A stretch of DNA of 64,000 nt from Terrabacter sp. Root181 (GTDB lineage: Bacteria > Actinomycetota > Actinomycetes > Actinomycetales > Dermatophilaceae), in assembly GCF_001428505.1 (NCBI RefSeq), contig NZ_LMHU01000009.1:1-64000 (forward strand). Direction: 5' to 3'. Shown in pieces: positions 60,345 through 64,000 of the stretch. A program made the position numbers and the translations under genes. The notes beneath the pieces were generated by a model that did no database searches, was not told the origin of the DNA, and was given only the letters and a program-made list of their open reading frames with translations. Every line of letters starts with the position of its first letter. Within the stretch, counting starts at the first letter, position 1.

Positions 60345-60749
60345 ATGGCAGGCAAGGGCAAGCTCGTCACCCAGACCGTCAAGCTCGGCATCAAGTACGG
60401 CCCCCAGATCTGGGTGGCCACGCAGGCTCTGCGCGAGCCCGCCAAGGAGGCGGCCAACAAGGCGATCTCGAGCGAACGCGCCCGGCGCCAGGCGATGGCG
60501 CACGCCAAGTCGCTCGCCGACGGCAGCATCCTCAAGGTCTACAAGGGCGACGCCGCCCACTGGGTCGTCTTCAGCGGCGACGAGGCGGTCGGCGTGCACC
60601 CCGAGACCGACATGCTGCTCCCGGCCCTCGTCGAGCGCGCCGACCTGACGAAGCGGATCCGCCCCGACGACAAGGTCAAGGCCACCGACCGCGCCAAGGA
60701 CGCCGCCACCGCGGCCCTGCGCCGGGCCAAGCCCAACCAGATCAACTGA
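60345..60749 (+). CDS. Conserved-type hypothetical, basic protein
   Basis: A 134-residue basic protein with GAGGAG before the ATG at 60345. It starts MAGKGKLVTQTVKLGIKYGP, then a helical region (EPAKEAANKAISSERARRQA) and a compact part (SILKVYKGDAAHWVVFSGDE) with a Lys/Arg-rich tail. It may bind nucleic acid or the membrane surface. No motif fits a known family. The 79-bp repeats follow it. Confidence 0.7.
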   Translation: MAGKGKLVTQTVKLGIKYGPQIWVATQALREPAKEAANKAISSERARRQAMAHAKSLADGSILKVYKGDAAHWVVFSGDEAVGVHPETDMLLPALVERADLTKRIRPDDKVKATDRAKDAATAALRRAKPNQIN

Positions 60750-60759
60750 CCGCCACGCC

Positions 60760-61033
60760 CTACGTCACTGCTGCACCCCACGCAGCAGTGACGTAGCCGT
60801 CAGACCCCCACCGCCCGCCGGGTGACCAGACCCACCCGCTACGTCACTGTTGCACCCCATGCAGCAGTGACGTAGCCGCCGGACCCCCACCGCCCGCCGG
60901 GTGACCAGACCCACCCGCTACGTCACTGTTGCACCCCATGCAGCAGTGACGTAGCCGTCAGACCCCCACCGCCCGCCGGGTGACCAGGCCCACTCGCTAC
61001 GTCACTGTTGCACCCCGTGCAGCAGTGACGTGG
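60760..61033. repeat. Four tandem 79-bp units, each with a perfect hairpin
   Basis: Four units begin at 60760, 60839, 60918 and 60997. Each opens with CTACGTCACTG(C/T)TGC, a seven-base loop, and the complement GCAGCAGTGACGTAG, so each can fold into a 15-bp stem (copies 2 and 3 have one T-G pair; the fourth is cut at its end). The 42-bp link (GACCCCCACCGCCCGCCGGG core) is nearly identical in the first three. It lies between convergent genes. Confidence 0.9.
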
Positions 61034-61066
61034 GGCTCGCCGAGGGCCTGGGCGGGCCGCGGGCGC

Positions 61067-61693
61067 TCAGTCGGCGATGACGATGCCGAGCTCGAGGGCG
61101 AGGGCGTCGGCGAGGTCGATGACCTGCATGCGGCTCATCGTCGCGCCCTTGAGCCCGGACAGGCCGACCGGCGAACGGAGCGTGGCCCCGGAGAGGTCGA
61201 GGGCGGCATACCTCCCGCGACCGAAGGTCGGCGACACGAGCGTGCAGCCCTCGAAGGTCAGCCCGTCGACGGTCGCCTCCTGCAGGTCCAGCTCGACGAC
61301 GACGCAGTCGACGAAGGCGACGTCCTTGAGCCGGGCTCCGCGCAGGTTGAGGAAGTCGACCTTGCCGCCGCGCACCGTGACGTCACGCCACGTCGAGCCC
61401 CACGCGGACACGGCCGCGAGCCGGCACCCCTCGATAGTCATCTCGACGAGGCTCGCCTCGGCCAGGGTCAGCCCGACGCCCCCGACGCGCTCCCACTCGC
61501 ACTCCGACCAGCGCGAGCCCTCGAGGTGCGACTCGTCGAGCGTGCCACCGAGCAGCGAGCACTCGAGGAACGTGTGACCCTCGGCGTGGGCCCGCGTGAA
61601 GTCGGTGCCCTCGAAGCGGACGGCGTCGTGATGTTGGTCTCGGGTGCTGAACACGGCGTCACGAAAGACGGTCTGGTCGGCGGCTGACGGCAT
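61067..61693 (-). CDS. Pentapeptide-repeat protein
   Basis: A 208-residue protein built of five-residue steps (A/C)(D/N)(L/F)XX, such as FEGTDFTRAHAEGHTFLECS LLGGTLDESHLEG, and VDFLNLRGARLKDVAFVDCV VVELDLQEATVDG. These fold as a square beta-helix that can mimic DNA; some members protect gyrase. The ATG is at 61691-61693. It is convergent to the 79-bp repeats and divergent from citrate synthase, 95 bp away. Confidence 0.85.
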   Translation of the reverse strand: MPSAADQTVFRDAVFSTRDQHHDAVRFEGTDFTRAHAEGHTFLECSLLGGTLDESHLEGSRWSECEWERVGGVGLTLAEASLVEMTIEGCRLAAVSAWGSTWRDVTVRGGKVDFLNLRGARLKDVAFVDCVVVELDLQEATVDGLTFEGCTLVSPTFGRGRYAALDLSGATLRSPVGLSGLKGATMSRMQVIDLADALALELGIVIAD

Positions 61694-61788
61694 ACGGTGA
61701 GTCTGTCAGCCGGGACCGACGCCCATCCTCCGCGTCCCGGCTGCGGCCTCCACACCGCGGTGGTACCGCCTGCACAGCAAGGACCCTC

Positions 61789-62910
61789 ATGGCAGACAGC
61801 ACGCCCGACCCCGACTTCAAGCCCGGCCTCGAGGGTGTCATCGCCTTCGAGTCGACCATTGCAGAGCCGGACAAGGAGGGTGGGTCGCTGCGCTACCGCG
61901 GCGTCGACATCGACGACCTCGTCGGGCACGTCGACTTCGCCCACGTCTGGGGCCTGCTCGTCGACAACGAGTTCGACCCGGGGCTGCCGCCCGCCGAGCC
62001 CTATCCCCTGCCGGTGCACACCGGGGACGTACGCGTGGACGTCCAGTCCGCGCTCGCCATGCTCGCGCCGGTGTGGGGTTTCAAGCCGACGCTCGACATC
62101 GACGCCGACGAGGTGCGCGACAACCTCGCCCGCGCCGCGGTCATGGCCCTGTCGTTCGTCGGGCAGTCGGCCCGGGGGCTCGACAAGCCGATGGTGCCGC
62201 AGAGCGAGGTCGACAAGGCCCGCACCATCACCGAGCGGTTCATGATCCGGTGGCGCGGCGAGCCCGACCCGAGGCACGTCGAGGCCGTCGACGCCTACTG
62301 GGTCTCGGCCGCCGAGCACGGCATGAACGCCTCGACGTTCACCGCCCGCGTCATCACCTCGACGGGCGCCGACGTCGCCGCCGCGCTCTCCGGCGCCGTC
62401 GGTGCGATGTCCGGCCCGCTGCACGGCGGCGCGCCCTCGCGGGTGCTCCACATGCTCGACGGGGTCGAGCAGCAGGGCGACGCGACGGCCTACGTCAAGG
62501 GCGTCCTCGACAAGGGCGAGCGCCTGATGGGCTTCGGCCACCGCGTCTACCGCGCCGAGGACCCGCGCGCCCGTGTGCTCCGGTCCGCCTGCGAGCGTCT
62601 CGGGGCACCGCGCTACGAGGCCGCCGCGGCGCTCGAGAAGGCCGCCCTCGACGAGCTGCACGCCCGCCGGCCCGACCGCGTGCTCGCGACGAACGTCGAG
62701 TTCTGGGCCGCGGTCATCCTGGACTTCGCCGAGGTGCCGCCGTCGATGTTCACGCCGATGTTCACGTGTGCGCGCACGGCCGGCTGGTCGGCGCACATCC
62801 TCGAGCAGAAGCAGACCGGCCGGCTCATCCGGCCGTCCTCGCGCTACATCGGCGAAGGTCCGCGCAAGCCCGAGGACGTCGCCGGCTGGACGCCCGACAT
62901 CTCCCACTGA
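61789..62910 (+). CDS. Citrate synthase / 2-methylcitrate synthase type
   Basis: A 373-residue citrate synthase. It has the N-terminal block IAFESTIAEPDKEGGSLRYRG VDIDDL, AAEHGMNASTFTARVITST (catalytic His), GPLHGGAPSRVLHML (second His), MGFGHRVYRAEDPRARVL (third, with Arg), then FTPMFTCARTAGWSAHILEQ and the ending RPSSRYIGEGPRKPEDVAGW. It joins acetyl-CoA (or propionyl-CoA) to oxaloacetate. The actinobacterial second citrate synthase often carries this short N-terminus. A small hairpin follows the stop. Confidence 0.94.
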   Translation: MADSTPDPDFKPGLEGVIAFESTIAEPDKEGGSLRYRGVDIDDLVGHVDFAHVWGLLVDNEFDPGLPPAEPYPLPVHTGDVRVDVQSALAMLAPVWGFKPTLDIDADEVRDNLARAAVMALSFVGQSARGLDKPMVPQSEVDKARTITERFMIRWRGEPDPRHVEAVDAYWVSAAEHGMNASTFTARVITSTGADVAAALSGAVGAMSGPLHGGAPSRVLHMLDGVEQQGDATAYVKGVLDKGERLMGFGHRVYRAEDPRARVLRSACERLGAPRYEAAAALEKAALDELHARRPDRVLATNVEFWAAVILDFAEVPPSMFTPMFTCARTAGWSAHILEQKQTGRLIRPSSRYIGEGPRKPEDVAGWTPDISH

Positions 62911-63036
62911 GGGCACGCCCTCGGGGGCCGTATGCCGTCTCGAGCGTAGCCGGGACGTCGTGCACCCACGCTCCTATGCTGGGAAGCAGGCTGCGGCCGT
63001 CCGTCTGCCAACGTCGTGGCCACCCGAGGTGCCGCC

Positions 63037-63729
63037 ATGCCCGACTCATTCGTCCACGATCGCGACGTCAAGCGTCTGCTCGAAATCCTCGAGGACGCCC
63101 ACGAGCTGGACGCGGACGACCTGTTCTATGCATCCGTCCTCGACGAGATCAGCGAGCTCGTCCCAGCGGACCAGGTGACGTTCCAGGTCAATGCCTGGCA
63201 TCGAGGCTTCGGCTCGCTCGTCGAGGTCTCGTCAGGCCAACGTGACCAGTACTCCATCCAGGTCGAGGACATCGCGAACGACCCCCTGTTCGGGCCCGAC
63301 GGATGCGGTGCCCTGTCGGCGGTCCACGGCTACACGGGGGTGACCTGCGAGACCGATGCCGGCTCGACCGGTCCGGTTCACGAGCTCATCGCCTTCATGT
63401 CGCCGCTCGGTGAGTTCGACCGCCGCTCGCTGTTCTTCCGCCACGGCGGACCCGTCTTCTCGGACCGTGAGCAGGACCTCCTGCGGCTGGCCCGCCCTCA
63501 CCTCGCCGAGCTGCACCTGCGCCGGGTCTCGGAGCAGCGCGGGGCGCCGCGCCTGACCACCCGGCAGTGGGCCATCATGCGCCTCGTGGCCACCGGCGCG
63601 ACCAACGCGCAGGTGGCGCACCAGATGGGCATCGCCGAGGGAACGGTGCGCAAGCACCTCGAGAACGTCTTCGTCCGGCTCGAGGTCTCGAGCCGGATGG
63701 AGGCCGTGAACATGGTGTTCCCGCACTGA
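63037..63729 (+). CDS. LuxR-family regulator
   Basis: A 230-residue protein. Residues 1-150 form a sensor without a receiver Asp pattern (ILEDAHELDADDLFYASVLD, DQVTFQVNAWHRGFGSLVEV), as in autoinducer- or GAF-like types. Residues about 165-230 form the LuxR helix-turn-helix with LTTRQWAIMRLVATGATNAQ VAHQMGIAEGTVRKHLENVF. The ATG at 63037 follows GAGG; an in-frame GTG at 63016 is possible. A hairpin terminator follows. It is alone after citrate synthase. Confidence 0.88.
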   Translation: MPDSFVHDRDVKRLLEILEDAHELDADDLFYASVLDEISELVPADQVTFQVNAWHRGFGSLVEVSSGQRDQYSIQVEDIANDPLFGPDGCGALSAVHGYTGVTCETDAGSTGPVHELIAFMSPLGEFDRRSLFFRHGGPVFSDREQDLLRLARPHLAELHLRRVSEQRGAPRLTTRQWAIMRLVATGATNAQVAHQMGIAEGTVRKHLENVFVRLEVSSRMEAVNMVFPH

Positions 63730-63762
63730 GAGGACGGCACGACCGGGCGATCGGCGATGTCC

Positions 63763-63790
63763 GGGGCAGCGGGCGCCGGACCGCTGCCCC
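63763..63790. terminator. Bidirectional hairpin terminator
   Basis: GGGGCAGCGG (63763-63772) and CCGCTGCCCC (63781-63790) enclose an 8-base loop. It lies between convergent genes, 33 bp after the LuxR stop. Confidence 0.8.
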
Positions 63791-63799
63791 CACCGACGA

Positions 63800-64000
63800 T
63801 CAGGCTGGCAGGTGGTGGTGGCTGTGCCGCCAGGCGACGGAGTACACGAGGCCCGCGGCCGCGACCACCGCGACGGCGAGCGCCAGCACGAGCATCCAGC
63901 TCACCGACCCGCTGTCGGCCGCGGGTCCGGTTGACGTCGTGCCCGCGTCCGGCCACAGACCCGAGCGACCTCGCGACTCGTCGCGGAACTTGCTTGCGAA
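63800..64000 (-). CDS. C-terminal end of a membrane protein (cut by window edge)
   Basis: The last 66 residues of a minus-strand gene. A Ser/Thr/Gly-rich stretch (RSGLWPDAGTTSTGPAADSG) is followed by one helix, SWMLVLALAVAVVAAAGLVY SVAW, and a His-rich tail ending HHHLPA. The N-terminal part is outside the window. A single C-terminal helix with such a linker is typical of cell-surface or sortase-free anchored proteins; the family cannot be told. Confidence 0.6.
   Translation of the reverse strand, partial: FASKFRDESRGRSGLWPDAGTTSTGPAADSGSVSWMLVLALAVAVVAAAGLVYSVAWRHSHHHLPA

Noticed and set aside
60760-61033. CRISPR array
   Set aside because: Units of 79 bp include both the hairpin and a nearly constant link; there are no unique spacers and no cas genes.

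Overview
The window is very GC-rich, with short Shine-Dalgarno sites, frequent GTG starts, a c-di-AMP (ydaO-type) riboswitch ahead of an NlpC/P60 peptidase, and a pdxH / citrate synthase neighbourhood. Together these point to an actinomycete, most likely of the order Micrococcales. Intrasporangiaceae would fit, but that is an inference from gene content and codon habit, not a measurement.

Layout. (1) 1-8.2 kb is a worn, mobile-DNA-rich stretch. It holds IS110 and IS481 debris, a frameshifted small gene, and a tandem duplication of an ECF sigma gene plus its membrane partner in which the first sigma gene has been deleted down to 51 codons. It also holds a class I methyltransferase, an IS256-family element (5814-7242) sitting in a small gene with its target duplication still visible, and tRNA-Arg(CCT) next to a truncated tyrosine integrase. 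(2) 8.4-10.9 kb holds a TetR regulator with a divergent palindromic operator, two membrane protein genes and a twice-frameshifted UPF0126/TRIC gene. (3) 11.0-26.1 kb is one long, tightly overlapping minus-strand operon for uptake and breakdown of an unidentified sugar or sugar acid. It encodes an ABC importer without its own ATPase, a D-2-hydroxyacid dehydrogenase, a DeoR regulator, a GH4-family enzyme, an IlvD/Edd dehydratase, a deacetylase-like protein, an SDR, a PfkB kinase, a SIS isomerase and a class II aldolase. The operon ends in an acylating aldehyde dehydrogenase and a 4-hydroxy-2-oxoacid aldolase, a pair normally found in aromatic catabolism. A perfect palindrome overlaps its promoter, and two more genes lie upstream. 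(4) 27.9-47.5 kb is accessory DNA. It holds a tautomerase, an orphan ParA, and a small heat-shock cluster (HspR-like, Hsp20, DnaJ-domain). Two TetR loci follow, each with a palindromic operator, facing or controlling a hydrolase and a glycosyltransferase. Between them is a stand-alone PheRS-like protein (catalytic core plus anticodon-binding domain) behind a possible Phe-codon leader. Next come a hydrolase-LuxR fusion, an nrtS/methyltransferase/monooxygenase operon, TspO, an F420-type oxidoreductase, a DUF4352 lipoprotein-like gene and more IS debris. (5) 47.9-64 kb looks like core chromosome. It holds a MASE1-SpoIIE-kinase phosphatase with a STAS partner, a one-piece sigma/anti-sigma/membrane fusion, DsbA/FrnE, NlpC/P60 with its riboswitch, DtxR, an MFS pump, a multi-histidine membrane protein, a 12-codon ORF with a near-perfect Shine-Dalgarno, pdxH, four 79-bp hairpin repeats, a pentapeptide protein, citrate synthase and a LuxR regulator.

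The strongest candidates for something undescribed are the sugar operon that ends in an aldolase/acyl-CoA-forming dehydrogenase pair, the stand-alone PheRS-like gene with its leader, and the isolated 12-residue ORF unit at 59.3 kb. No searches were run. Family names rest on motifs read by eye, and coordinates of remnants are approximate.
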